Shown in pieces: positions 1-6,317 of a stretch of DNA of 8,799 bases. Source of the DNA: Bifidobacteriaceae bacterium (GTDB lineage: Bacteria > Actinomycetota > Actinomycetes > Actinomycetales > WQXJ01); NCBI GenBank assembly GCA_031265345.1, contig JAISCU010000154.1:1-8799 (forward strand), read 5' to 3'. Under the pieces are notes generated by a model, which was not told the DNA's origin, did no database searches, and saw nothing but the letters and a program-made list of their open reading frames with translations. The position numbers and the translations under genes were made by a program. Position 1 is the stretch's first letter. Every line of letters begins with the position of its first letter.

Positions 1-22
1 CACGGACTGACCCGCGCGAATC

Positions 23-45
23 GGCCGGGCAGGCCGCGCCCGGCC
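23..45. repeat. GC-rich stem-loop, 8-bp perfect arms
   Basis: The arms GGCCGGGC (23-30) and GCCCGGCC (38-45) are exact reverse complements around a 7-base spacer. The stem would be very stable. There is no T-tract on either side, so it is not a classical intrinsic terminator. It lies beyond the end of the exporter gene and could end transcription arriving from the left or from that gene. That role is inference; only the inverted repeat is seen. Confidence 0.45.
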
Positions 46-127
46 AACCGAGCCGTGACCGCCTTCCCGGCCAAGCGGCATCGGCGGCGTGGTCGTTTTG
101 GCGTCAACGAACCGGGGGACGGAGCTT

Positions 128-158
128 CGTCTCAAACTCGGGGACAGACATTGAGACG
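128..158. repeat. REP-like inverted repeat with 8-bp arms
   Basis: CGTCTCAA (128-135) and TTGAGACG (151-158) are perfect reverse complements separated by a 15-base spacer that contains a GGGGACAG block. The element sits about 40 bases downstream of the exporter stop in non-coding DNA. Its layout, short arms around a G-rich centre in an intergenic region, resembles dispersed REP or MITE-type palindromes. One copy cannot prove that it is a repeat family. Alternatives are a terminator-like hairpin or a protein-binding site. Confidence 0.4.
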
Positions 159-180
159 CACGATGCCGCTCGGCCAGCCC

Positions 181-194
181 CGCGCGGCGGCGCG
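181..194 (-). terminator. Possible terminator hairpin after exporter gene
   Basis: CGCGC (181-185) and GCGCG (190-194) pair around a 4-base loop three bases beyond the exporter stop codon on the minus strand. The position suits a transcription terminator. The stem is only 5 bp and no run of U follows it, so the call is weak. GC-rich repeats in such genomes can form similar short stems by chance. Confidence 0.25.
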
Positions 195-197
195 TCG

Positions 198-1073
198 TCA
201 ATTCGGGTCGGGTTTGGCAGGCGCGGCCGCCCCCGCCATGAGGCCTCCGGCCGCCGCCACCAACGCCACTCCGGCCACGCCGCTGAGCGGCACATGCTGG
301 CCCAGGGCCAGCCAGCCGATCAACAGCCCCATCACCGGGTCGATGGCGAATAGCGTGCCCACGACACGGGCCGAGGAGACGCGGGCGGCCAAGGTGTCGA
401 CCGCGTACGGCATGACGATCCCAACCACGGCCGAGGCGACGACCAGGCCGATCACCCGCCAGTCGTAGATCTGGGCCGAGCGCGGGATCAGAGCGGCCGA
501 GGCGAGCGCGGCGACCGCCACCGACAGGGCCAACTCCCCCATCGGCTGATCCGACTTGCCGACGCGTTCCGTCAGCACCGTGTACAGGCCGAAGCACCCG
601 GCCGCCCCCAGGCCGCCCAGGTAGCCGATCAGATCGAAGGTGCCACCGGGACCGGCGATCAGCGCCACGCCGGCCAGCGCCATCACAGCGCAGGCGCCCT
701 CGACCAGGCGGCGCGAACGGATCAGGGCCACCGTGCAGGGGCCGAGGAACTCCAGCGTCACCGCCACGCCCAGAGGCAACCGGCTCACGGCCAGGTAGAG
801 GCACAGCGTCATGGCGGCCATCGACAGGCCGTAGATCACGATCCTGGTCCAATCCCGCCGCCCGCGACCGCGAAACGCGGGCCGGAAGATCACCAGGAGC
901 ACAACGGCCCCGATCAGGAAGCGGAGCGCCGTGGTCCCGGCCACGCCGAGGGCTGGGAACAACTGCGCTGAGATCGCCGAGGAGGCCTGCACGCCCAACG
1001 ACCCCGCCCCGACCAGGGCCGCCGCCGTAGCCACGCCCCGTCGGTCGGTGTCCCGCCCATCCACCGTGGTCAC
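198..1073 (-). CDS. EamA-family (RhtA-like) inner-membrane exporter
   Basis: This 291-residue membrane protein belongs to the drug/metabolite transporter (DMT/EamA) superfamily and most resembles the RhtA (threonine/homoserine efflux) branch. About ten hydrophobic segments alternate with short loops, as expected for two tandem EamA repeats. The RhtA-like signatures are the block around residues 99-122 (LPLGVAVTLEFLGP, then two Arg) and the second-half block around 222-259 (PYAVDTLAAR, then FAIDPVMGLLIGWLALG). In the second block two positions that are usually Glu in this branch appear to be Asp. The substrate cannot be read from sequence; amino acid or metabolite efflux is the family inference. 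The start is a GTG at 1071-1073 with GGGAG seven bases upstream; the first in-frame Met is near residue 85, too late to be the start. A 10-codon leader ORF ends on this GTG. The gene is divergent from the ATPase gene. Confidence 0.88.
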   Translation of the reverse strand: MTTVDGRDTDRRGVATAAALVGAGSLGVQASSAISAQLFPALGVAGTTALRFLIGAVVLLVIFRPAFRGRGRRDWTRIVIYGLSMAAMTLCLYLAVSRLPLGVAVTLEFLGPCTVALIRSRRLVEGACAVMALAGVALIAGPGGTFDLIGYLGGLGAAGCFGLYTVLTERVGKSDQPMGELALSVAVAALASAALIPRSAQIYDWRVIGLVVASAVVGIVMPYAVDTLAARVSSARVVGTLFAIDPVMGLLIGWLALGQHVPLSGVAGVALVAAAGGLMAGAAAPAKPDPN

Positions 1074-1102
1074 GATTCCGCTCCCTGGATTGACAACAGC
1101 AT
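1070..1102 (-). CDS. Short leader ORF coupled to exporter gene
   Basis: An ATG at 1100-1102 opens a 10-codon frame (MLLSIQGAES) that ends with TGA at 1070-1072. That stop overlaps the exporter's GTG start in the four-base arrangement GTGA. AAGGAG lies eight bases upstream of the ATG, a better ribosome binding site than most genes here have. The arrangement suggests that translating the leader delivers ribosomes to the exporter start, as in translational coupling. The peptide has no run of one amino acid that would mark a classical attenuator. No homology can be claimed for so short a frame, and chance is possible. Confidence 0.45.
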   Translation of the reverse strand: MLLSIQGAES

Positions 1103-1184
1103 GGCGGCGGCTCCTTGTGGCTGGTGGAAAGAGGACTGATTGGACTCAGGCAGACGCAAGGCTATCAAACCGGCGCTCCCCGAA

Positions 1185-1196
1185 CCGGGCGCCCGG
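1185..1196. repeat. 12-bp perfect GC palindrome in divergent intergenic region
   Basis: CCGGGCGCCCGG is a perfect palindrome in the roughly 240-base region between the leader ORF and the ATPase gene. It could be a protein-binding site or the foot of a hairpin. Self-complementary GC strings are common in DNA of this composition, so function is uncertain. The rest of 1103-1270 shows no gene and no promoter I can assign with confidence. Confidence 0.3.
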
Positions 1197-1270
1197 GACG
1201 AGTTCCGCTGTGGCCTGTGGGACGGCATCGGACACCCGGGAGAGGTTTTGGGCCGTCAGACTGCGTTCAA

Positions 1271-1292
1271 TTTGGAAAACATACTTTCCAAA
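1271..1292. promoter_or_regulatory. Operator-like palindrome, distal copy
   Basis: TTTGGAAA (1271-1278) and TTTCCAAA (1285-1292) form a perfect 8-bp inverted repeat with a 6-base spacer (ACATAC). It is A/T-rich in an otherwise GC-rich region. The inner 18 bases (1273-1290) match the reverse complement of the second element at 1313-1330 at 15 of 18 positions. The two centres are 40 bp apart, close to four helical turns, so dimeric regulators could bind on the same face. It lies 54 bases upstream of the ATPase start. The regulator is unknown. Confidence 0.55.
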
Positions 1293-1312
1293 CTCTCCCA
1301 AGAACGGCATAG

Positions 1313-1330
1313 TGGTAACTGTGTTTTCCA
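1313..1330. promoter_or_regulatory. Operator-like palindrome, proximal copy
   Basis: The minus-strand reading TGGAAAACACAGTTACCA matches the core of the distal copy at 15 of 18 positions, including the first nine bases. The element is a degenerate palindrome with TGG and CCA ends, extended by one more matched pair (1312/1331). It ends 15 bases before the ATPase ATG, where a bound protein would block the promoter or ribosome loading. The opposite orientation to the distal copy and the 40-bp centre spacing argue for a paired site. Repression or autoregulation is inference. Confidence 0.5.
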
Positions 1331-1345
1331 CTTTCGAGGCCCGTG

Positions 1346-2563
1346 ATGCGTGCGGTTGAGCGACCGACCTACATGAACTGGCTCGCCAGCCACATCGGCA
1401 CGCCGGTCGTCAAAGTGCTGACCGGGATCCGACGGGCGGGCAAGTCCACGCTGCTCACTGCTCTGGCCGAACAGCTCCGGACCAGTCCCGACACGGGCCC
1501 GGTTGTCCATCTCGATTTCGACCTGTTCGAGAACTTCCACTTGGCGACGGCGCCAGCGCTTCATTCGTACCTGCGAGCCGCCGCGCCGAATGGCCGCTAC
1601 CACTTGTTGCTGGACGAAGTGCAGGAGGTGGACGGATGGGAGCGACTGGTCAACTCGCTGGTGGCCGAGGGGCGCGCCGACATCTACTTGACGGGGTCGA
1701 ACTCCAGACTCCTCTCATCCGAGCTCGGCACGTACTTGACCGGTCGATATGTCTCGATCGAGGTAGCCACGCTGTCCTTCCGTGAGCACCTCGAGTTTGC
1801 CTCGACCCTTCGCGGGCGCGACCCGGAAGCGATCCAAACCGAGTTTCAAGCCTATCTTCGACGGGGCGGATTCCCGGGCCTCTATCTAGCCGATTACTCC
1901 GACTCCCAGGCAGCGCAAATCACTTCGGACATTTTCAATTCGATTCTCACCCGAGATGTGCTGACCCGCCACCCCGTTCGTCAGCCGGAAATGTTCGAGC
2001 GAGTCTGCCGATTCGCGCTGGACAGCGTCGGCAGCCCCTTGTCGGCGCGTTCCATCGCGCGGTACATGAAGGCCCAACAACGACCGATCAGTCACCCGAC
2101 CGTGGCGGAATACTTCGACTACCTGACCGAGGCCTACCTGCTCACCCGAGTTCCCCGCTATGACTTGCGGGGCCGTGATCTGCTTGCCACAAACGAGAAG
2201 TACTACGCCGGCGACCACGGCATGATCACAGCCCTCTTGGGCGCGGACGATTCTCGATTGCCCGGTCTGCTCGAGAACGTGGTGGCGGCCGAGTTGGCCC
2301 GCCGAGGCTACCGGGTGGCCGTGGGCAAACAAGGCGAGGCAGAGGTCGATTTCGTGGCGGACCGGCGCGCCGAGCGGATTTACGTGCAAGTGGCGACGAG
2401 CATTCTGGACCAGACGACGCGCACGCGCGAGTTCGCGCCCCTCGCAGCGATCAGCGACGCGCACCCAAAATACGTCGTCTCCTTGGACACCCTCGAGCCC
2501 AGCAACACTGACGGCATCAGGCGGATGCCTGTGCCCGACTTCCTCCTGGCCGATACCTGGTGA
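1346..2563 (+). CDS. AAA_14/DUF4143 ATP-binding protein
   Basis: This 405-residue protein has the two-part layout of the AAA_14 plus DUF4143 family. The ATPase half carries Walker A GIRRAGKST at residues 28-36, Walker B LLLDE at 87-91 and a TGSNS sensor segment at 116-120, followed by the family-typical LTGRYVSIEVATLSF. A winged-helix-like stretch lies at about 230-268. The C-terminal DUF4143 part has the KYYAGDHGM block (285-293), LLENVVAAELARRGY (308-322) and EVDFVADRRAERIYVQV (333-349). That last part resembles a PD-(D/E)xK nuclease fold, but the usual Glu-x-Lys position reads Gln-Val, so nuclease activity is doubtful. The molecular role of the family is poorly known. I chose ATG 1346 because GAGG sits six bases upstream; a GTG directly before it (1343) is only three bases from GAGG. 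The gene is convergent with map, alone on its strand, and preceded by two operator-like palindromes. Confidence 0.9.
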   Translation: MRAVERPTYMNWLASHIGTPVVKVLTGIRRAGKSTLLTALAEQLRTSPDTGPVVHLDFDLFENFHLATAPALHSYLRAAAPNGRYHLLLDEVQEVDGWERLVNSLVAEGRADIYLTGSNSRLLSSELGTYLTGRYVSIEVATLSFREHLEFASTLRGRDPEAIQTEFQAYLRRGGFPGLYLADYSDSQAAQITSDIFNSILTRDVLTRHPVRQPEMFERVCRFALDSVGSPLSARSIARYMKAQQRPISHPTVAEYFDYLTEAYLLTRVPRYDLRGRDLLATNEKYYAGDHGMITALLGADDSRLPGLLENVVAAELARRGYRVAVGKQGEAEVDFVADRRAERIYVQVATSILDQTTRTREFAPLAAISDAHPKYVVSLDTLEPSNTDGIRRMPVPDFLLADTW

Positions 2564-2636
2564 CCGCAGGCAAGAAGGCCCGTCGATCGCGCTCCAGCTC
2601 CCGCGAGAGCGAGTGGACAAGGAGCCGTCGCGGCGT

Positions 2637-3473
2637 TTAGAGGGGCGCGATGTCGATGCCGCGCGCGGACAGTTCCGCGGCGCCGCCGTCCGGTTCGGTC
2701 AGCACCCAGACGCCTTTCTCGGTGCGGGCGACGGTGTGCTCCCAGTGGGCGGCTCGCGCGCCATCGACCGTGCGCACGGTCCAGCCGTCGGTGTCCGTGG
2801 ACGTGGCGATCGAACCCTCGACCACCATCGGTTCTATCGCCAGCACCATGCCCGGTTGGACGCGCGGCCCGCGGTCCCGCGAGGCGAAGTTCACCACTTC
2901 CGGCGCCATGTGCATCGAAGTGCCTATCCCGTGGCCCACATACTCCCGCAGAACGCCGAAGGACGGCTCGGCACCGTTCACGGAGGCCTCGATGGCACGG
3001 CCGATCTCCCCCACGAACGAGGCTCGCGCGAACGCCGCGATCCCGTCCCACAGAGCGGTGCGTGTCACTTGGACCAGCAACTCGGAGCGAGGATCGACCG
3101 CCCCGGACTCCGCGCCCACGCCCACAGTGATGGCCGAATCAGAATGCCAGCCGTCCAGGACGCAACCGCAATCGACGGACGCCACGTCGCCCGGCCGCAG
3201 CACCTGGGCGTCCGGGATGCCATGGACCACCACATCGTTGATGGACAAGCAGATCGAGGCCGGGTAGCCGTCGTAGCCCAGGAAGTTCGGTTCCGCCCCG
3301 GCCTCACGAATGGCCGACCGGGCCAAGGCGTCCACCGAGCCGGCGACCGCGCCGGCCACCAGCGCCGACCGCACCGAGGACAAAGCCGAGGCTGTCACCA
3401 GCCCGGAGGCCCGCATGGAACGAATCTGGTCCGGCGTCTTCAACTCGACGCGTTCGCGCCGCAACAAACTCAA
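2637..3473 (-). CDS. map: Methionine aminopeptidase, type I
   Basis: This 278-residue cytosolic enzyme removes the initiator methionine from new proteins. The metal ligands expected for type I enzymes are all visible: Asp101, Asp112, His181, Glu214 and Glu246. The substrate-side His84 (VVVHGIP) and His188 are also present. The N-terminal stretch RERVELKTPDQIRSMRASG is the usual start of the catalytic domain, without a zinc-finger extension. Translation appears to start at TTG 3471-3473, overlapping the adk stop as TTGA. There is only a G-rich stretch upstream and no good Shine-Dalgarno, so coupling to adk is likely; TTG codons at 3467 and 3464 are alternatives. It is the last gene of the cluster. 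It faces the ATPase gene across 73 bases with no convincing terminator, only short 4 to 5-bp stems. Confidence 0.97.
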   Translation of the reverse strand: MSLLRRERVELKTPDQIRSMRASGLVTASALSSVRSALVAGAVAGSVDALARSAIREAGAEPNFLGYDGYPASICLSINDVVVHGIPDAQVLRPGDVASVDCGCVLDGWHSDSAITVGVGAESGAVDPRSELLVQVTRTALWDGIAAFARASFVGEIGRAIEASVNGAEPSFGVLREYVGHGIGTSMHMAPEVVNFASRDRGPRVQPGMVLAIEPMVVEGSIATSTDTDGWTVRTVDGARAAHWEHTVARTEKGVWVLTEPDGGAAELSARGIDIAPL

Positions 3474-4069
3474 CCCGCGGCCCCCAAGTCGCCTGTCGCC
3501 CCCAACTCCAGCACATGACGGATCCGCGCCGCGACCTCCTCCACCGAGCCGATGGCGTCGACTGGAAGCAGCAGCCCCGCCGAACGGTAGACCTCGATGA
3601 TGGGTTCGGTCTCGCGGTGGTACACGGCCAAGCGTTCGCGGATGACTGGTTCCGTGTCGTCAGCGCGCCCCTCGATCGAAGCCCGCTTCAACAGCCGGTC
3701 CACGATCAGGTCCTCGGGCAATTCCAGCGACACCGCGCCCTCGATGGCCAGACCTTGCGCGGCCAGGATCGAGGACAAGACTCCCACCTGGGGGACGTTG
3801 CGGGGATAACCGTCCAAGATGAACCCCCCGGCGGCATCGGCGTCCGCCAAGCGAGCGGAGACCATCGCGTTCGTGACACGATCCGGGACCAGGTGGCCCT
3901 GCGCGATGTAGGTCTGGGCCTCGACGCCCAAGGCGGTGCCGCGCGCCATCTGGTCGCGGAACAGGGCGCCGGTGGAGACGGTGGGAACGCCCAGGAAGGA
4001 GGACAACAATTCGCCTTGCGTGCCTTTGCCGGAGCCAGGTGGCCCCAGCAGCACCAGCCGGCGTTTCAC
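3470..4069 (-). CDS. adk: Adenylate kinase, short-lid form
   Basis: This cytosolic enzyme converts ATP plus AMP to two ADP. The P-loop GPPGSGKGT lies at residues 9-17, the GFILDGYPRN segment follows in the middle, and the lid region is the short EGRADDTEPVIRERL form without zinc cysteines. The 199-residue length is normal for this form. One residue is odd: the AMP-site motif usually written STGD reads STGA (codon GCC) near residue 35. The conserved Asp is therefore Ala, while the downstream Arg of LFR is kept. The start is GTG at 4067-4069, giving MKRRLVLLGPPG and overlapping the secY stop as GTGA, with GAGGG ten bases upstream. The gene sits between secY and map, as in many actinobacteria. 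Confidence 0.97.
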   Translation of the reverse strand: MKRRLVLLGPPGSGKGTQGELLSSFLGVPTVSTGALFRDQMARGTALGVEAQTYIAQGHLVPDRVTNAMVSARLADADAAGGFILDGYPRNVPQVGVLSSILAAQGLAIEGAVSLELPEDLIVDRLLKRASIEGRADDTEPVIRERLAVYHRETEPIIEVYRSAGLLLPVDAIGSVEEVAARIRHVLELGATGDLGAAG

Positions 4070-5367
4070 CTCAAGAAGCCCTCATAGTGCCGCTGTTGGA
4101 GTTGCGATTCGATCTGTTTGACGGTGTCCAGGCCGACGCCCACGATGATCAGCAGGGTGGTGCCCCCGAAGGGCAGGTTCTGGTTCACTCCCAGCAGGCC
4201 GAACAAGACCTGCGGCACCAGCGCGACCACCGCCAGGTAGATCGAGCCGGGCGTGGTGATCCGGTTGATGACGTAGTTGAGGTATTCGGCGGTGGGCCGT
4301 CCCGCCCGGATGCCGGGGATGAAGCCGCCGTACTTCTTCATGTTGTCCGCCACCTCTTCGGGGTTGAAGGTGATGGCGGTGTAGAAGAAGCAGAAGAAGA
4401 TGGTCAGCGCGGCGTACAGGATCATGTACAGCGCGTCGGTCTGGCCCAGGTTGTTGGCGATCCATTGGACCACCACGTTCGACTGGTTGTTGACGAACTG
4501 CGTGATCATCGACGGCATGGCCAACAGCGAGGAGGAGAAGATGATCGGGATCACGCCTGCGGTGTTGATCTTGATCGGGATGTAAGTGGTCGAACCGCCG
4601 TAGGTCCGCCGCCCCACCATGCGCTTGGCGTACTGCACGCGGATGCGCCGTTGCGACTGCTCCACGAACACGATCGCGCCGATCACCGCCACGAACACGA
4701 CCAGCACCACGACGAAGTTGGTCAGGCCGTTGCGGCCGCCCAGGATCTGTCCCATCGAGGAGGGGAACCCCGCCACGATGGAGGTGAAGATCAGCAGCGA
4801 CATGCCGTTGCCGACCCCCTTCTCCGTGATCAATTCGCCCAGCCACATGATCAGGCCGGTGCCAGCGGTCATGGTGATGATCATCAAAGCGACAGTCCAG
4901 GGCGTGTCCGGGTCGATCACCTTGACATCCGTGCCGGTCAGCCCGAACAAAGCGCCCGAGCGCGCGGTGGTGATGACAGCCGTCGATTGGAGGATCGCCA
5001 GGGCGATCGTCAGGTACCGCGTGTACTGGGTCAGCTTGGTCTGCCCGGACTGTCCCTCCTTGTGCAGGGCCTCGAAACGCGGGATCACCACCCGCAGCAG
5101 CTGCACAATGATCGAGGCCGTGATGTAGGGCATGATCCCCAGCGCGAACACCGACAGTTGCAGCAGGCCGCCGCCGGAGAACAGGTTGATCAACCCCATC
5201 AAGTCGTTTGAGGAGGCCTGCGCCTGGATCGAGTTGATGGCCTGGTAGTCGACACCAGGCGTGGGGATGAACGAGCCGAGCCGGAACAGCACCATGATGC
5301 CGATCGTGAACAGCAGCTTACGGCGCAGGTCAGGCGTCCTGAACGCCTTCGCAAACGTTCCTAGCAC
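4066..5367 (-). CDS. secY: Preprotein translocase channel subunit SecY
   Basis: SecY forms the membrane pore of the Sec export system with SecE and SecG and accepts substrates from SecA or the ribosome. The 433 residues hold ten predicted transmembrane segments, roughly at 18-36, 74-94, 116-134, 158-178, 188-205, 217-236, 265-287, 312-333, 374-393 and 400-418. The plug region is NLFSGGGLLQ (61-70). Family landmarks are ITEKGVGNGMSLLIF (180-194), INTAGVIPIIFSS (267-279) and the cytosolic loop GGFIPGIRAGRPT (347-359) with its conserved Arg. The start is GTG at 5365-5367 with GGGAGG six bases upstream. A 93-base gap separates it from rplO. That gap could hold an extra promoter: TAGAGT (minus strand, 5446-5441) resembles a -10 box, but I see no matching -35. 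The stop overlaps the adk start. Confidence 0.98.
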   Translation of the reverse strand: MLGTFAKAFRTPDLRRKLLFTIGIMVLFRLGSFIPTPGVDYQAINSIQAQASSNDLMGLINLFSGGGLLQLSVFALGIMPYITASIIVQLLRVVIPRFEALHKEGQSGQTKLTQYTRYLTIALAILQSTAVITTARSGALFGLTGTDVKVIDPDTPWTVALMIITMTAGTGLIMWLGELITEKGVGNGMSLLIFTSIVAGFPSSMGQILGGRNGLTNFVVVLVVFVAVIGAIVFVEQSQRRIRVQYAKRMVGRRTYGGSTTYIPIKINTAGVIPIIFSSSLLAMPSMITQFVNNQSNVVVQWIANNLGQTDALYMILYAALTIFFCFFYTAITFNPEEVADNMKKYGGFIPGIRAGRPTAEYLNYVINRITTPGSIYLAVVALVPQVLFGLLGVNQNLPFGGTTLLIIVGVGLDTVKQIESQLQQRHYEGFLR

Positions 5368-5460
5368 AGGGAACCTCCCTCAAGGCTGGGGCAGGCCGCG
5401 ACCGGGATACGGGGGTTGGTGGTGGTCACGGCTTGGTCTCACTCTAGCTGTTCGGCTGCC

Positions 5461-6132
5461 TCAGGCGTTGACGCTGCCGCCAGCGGCCAGAATCTTGTCC
5501 TTGGCCGAGGCCGACACGGCCTCGACCGTCACGTCCAATTTGACGCCGAGCTCGCCATCGCCCAGCACTTTGACCGGCCGGCGGCCACGGACCACGCCGC
5601 GGGCCACCAGGTCGGCCGATGTCACCGCGCCGCCCTCGGGGTACAGCTCGCCCAGCCGGCCCAGGTTCACCACCTGGAACTCGACCCGGCGCGGGTTCTT
5701 GAAGCCGCGCAGTTTCGGCAGCCGCATGTGCAGCGGCATCTGGCCGCCTTCCAGCCGGGCCGGAACTTGGCCGCGTGCCTTGGTTCCCTTGGTGCCGCGT
5801 CCGGCGGTCTTGCCCTTGGACCCCTCGCCGCGCCCGACCCGAATCTTGGATTTCTTCGAGCCCGGCGCCGGCCTGAGGTCGTGGACCTTGAGGACCTTGA
5901 CCTCGGCCGGTTCGTCGCTCTCGGTGGACGATGCCGCCGGCTTGTCTTCGCCTGCCACGTCGGCTTTGGCCTGGTCCGGCTCGGCTACCTCGACAGCTTC
6001 GACGGCCTTGGCGGCTTTGTCCGCTTTTGCGGCCTTGGCCTCCTTGTCGGCTTTCTTGGGCTTGTCGACCGCGTCAGCCTTGTCGGCCTCGACCGCCTCA
6101 GCCGCTTTCGCCTGGTCCTTGTCATCAGCCAT
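5461..6132 (-). CDS. rplO: 50S ribosomal protein L15 with long acidic N-terminal extension
   Basis: Residues 80-223 are a complete uL15 of usual size (about 144 residues). They include [20 protein letters not shown] (81-100), the glycine-rich [16 protein letters not shown] and the signature around [19 protein letters not shown] (131-149). L15 is a late-assembling 23S rRNA-binding protein of the large subunit. Residues 1-79 are extra: low complexity, with 24 Ala, 22 Asp/Glu, 14 Lys, no Arg and no aromatic residue, so probably disordered and net acidic. The ATG at 6130-6132 has an excellent GAGGAGG ten bases upstream and lies two bases after rpmD. I find no in-frame ATG, GTG or TTG close to residue 80, so the extension appears to be translated. 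Its function is unknown; possibilities are a chaperone-like tail, a partner-binding tail or neutral growth of a repeat. Confidence 0.97.
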   Translation of the reverse strand: MADDKDQAKAAEAVEADKADAVDKPKKADKEAKAAKADKAAKAVEAVEVAEPDQAKADVAGEDKPAASSTESDEPAEVKVLKVHDLRPAPGSKKSKIRVGRGEGSKGKTAGRGTKGTKARGQVPARLEGGQMPLHMRLPKLRGFKNPRRVEFQVVNLGRLGELYPEGGAVTSADLVARGVVRGRRPVKVLGDGELGVKLDVTVEAVSASAKDKILAAGGSVNA

Positions 6133-6134
6133 GG

Positions 6135-6317
6135 TCAGTCAACCTCCTCAACTTTCACCAGATGCGCGACCGTCCGGACCATCCCGCGCACAGCGGGTTC
6201 GTCCAGCCGTTCCACACTCTGCCTGATCTTCCGCAAGCCCAGCGTCCGCATCGTCTCGCGCTGGTTCTTCTTGCAACCAATGGTGGACTTGACCTGGGTG
6301 ATCCTCAAAGTCGTCAT
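6135..6317 (-). CDS. rpmD: 50S ribosomal protein L30
   Basis: This 60-residue protein is the short bacterial uL30, a peripheral large-subunit protein. The sequence begins [19 protein letters not shown], followed by [22 protein letters not shown], the family pattern, and the length is normal. Two ATG codons are adjacent (6318-6320 and 6315-6317). AAGGAG is only two bases from the first but five from the second, so I chose the second. Its A is shared with the rpsE stop (TGATG), which implies translational coupling. The ribosome binding site lies inside the rpsE coding end. Confidence 0.96.
   Translation of the reverse strand: MTTLRITQVKSTIGCKKNQRETMRTLGLRKIRQSVERLDEPAVRGMVRTVAHLVKVEEVD

Noticed and set aside
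1..81. A possible minus-strand gene start (ATG at 79-81) running off the left edge
   Set aside because: There is no Shine-Dalgarno upstream, and the residues are Gly/Arg/Pro-rich with no family pattern, so it cannot be told from chance.
55..468. Plus-strand open frame at the left edge overlapping the exporter gene
   Set aside because: It is antisense to the exporter's C-terminal half, has low-complexity Arg/Ala/Thr content, and lacks a ribosome binding site.
1103..1270. Sigma-70-type promoters for the exporter or the ATPase
   Set aside because: Several six-base matches resemble -10 or -35 boxes, but none forms a pair with good spacing, so I did not list any.
1256..1603. A 115-codon minus-strand frame overlapping the ATPase start
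   Set aside because: It is antisense to the well-supported ATPase and crosses the operator-like region. Its product has no recognisable motif.
2590..2611. Terminator between map and the ATPase gene
   Set aside because: The available stems are 4 to 5 bp with mismatched interiors or long loops, and no T-tract follows on either strand. I cannot support a terminator here.
4039..5211. A 390-codon open frame on the plus strand across secY
   Set aside because: It is antisense to secY, whose protein matches the family over its whole length. The frame is a His/Asp/Gln-rich low-complexity string of the kind GC-rich codon bias creates, with no recognisable domain.
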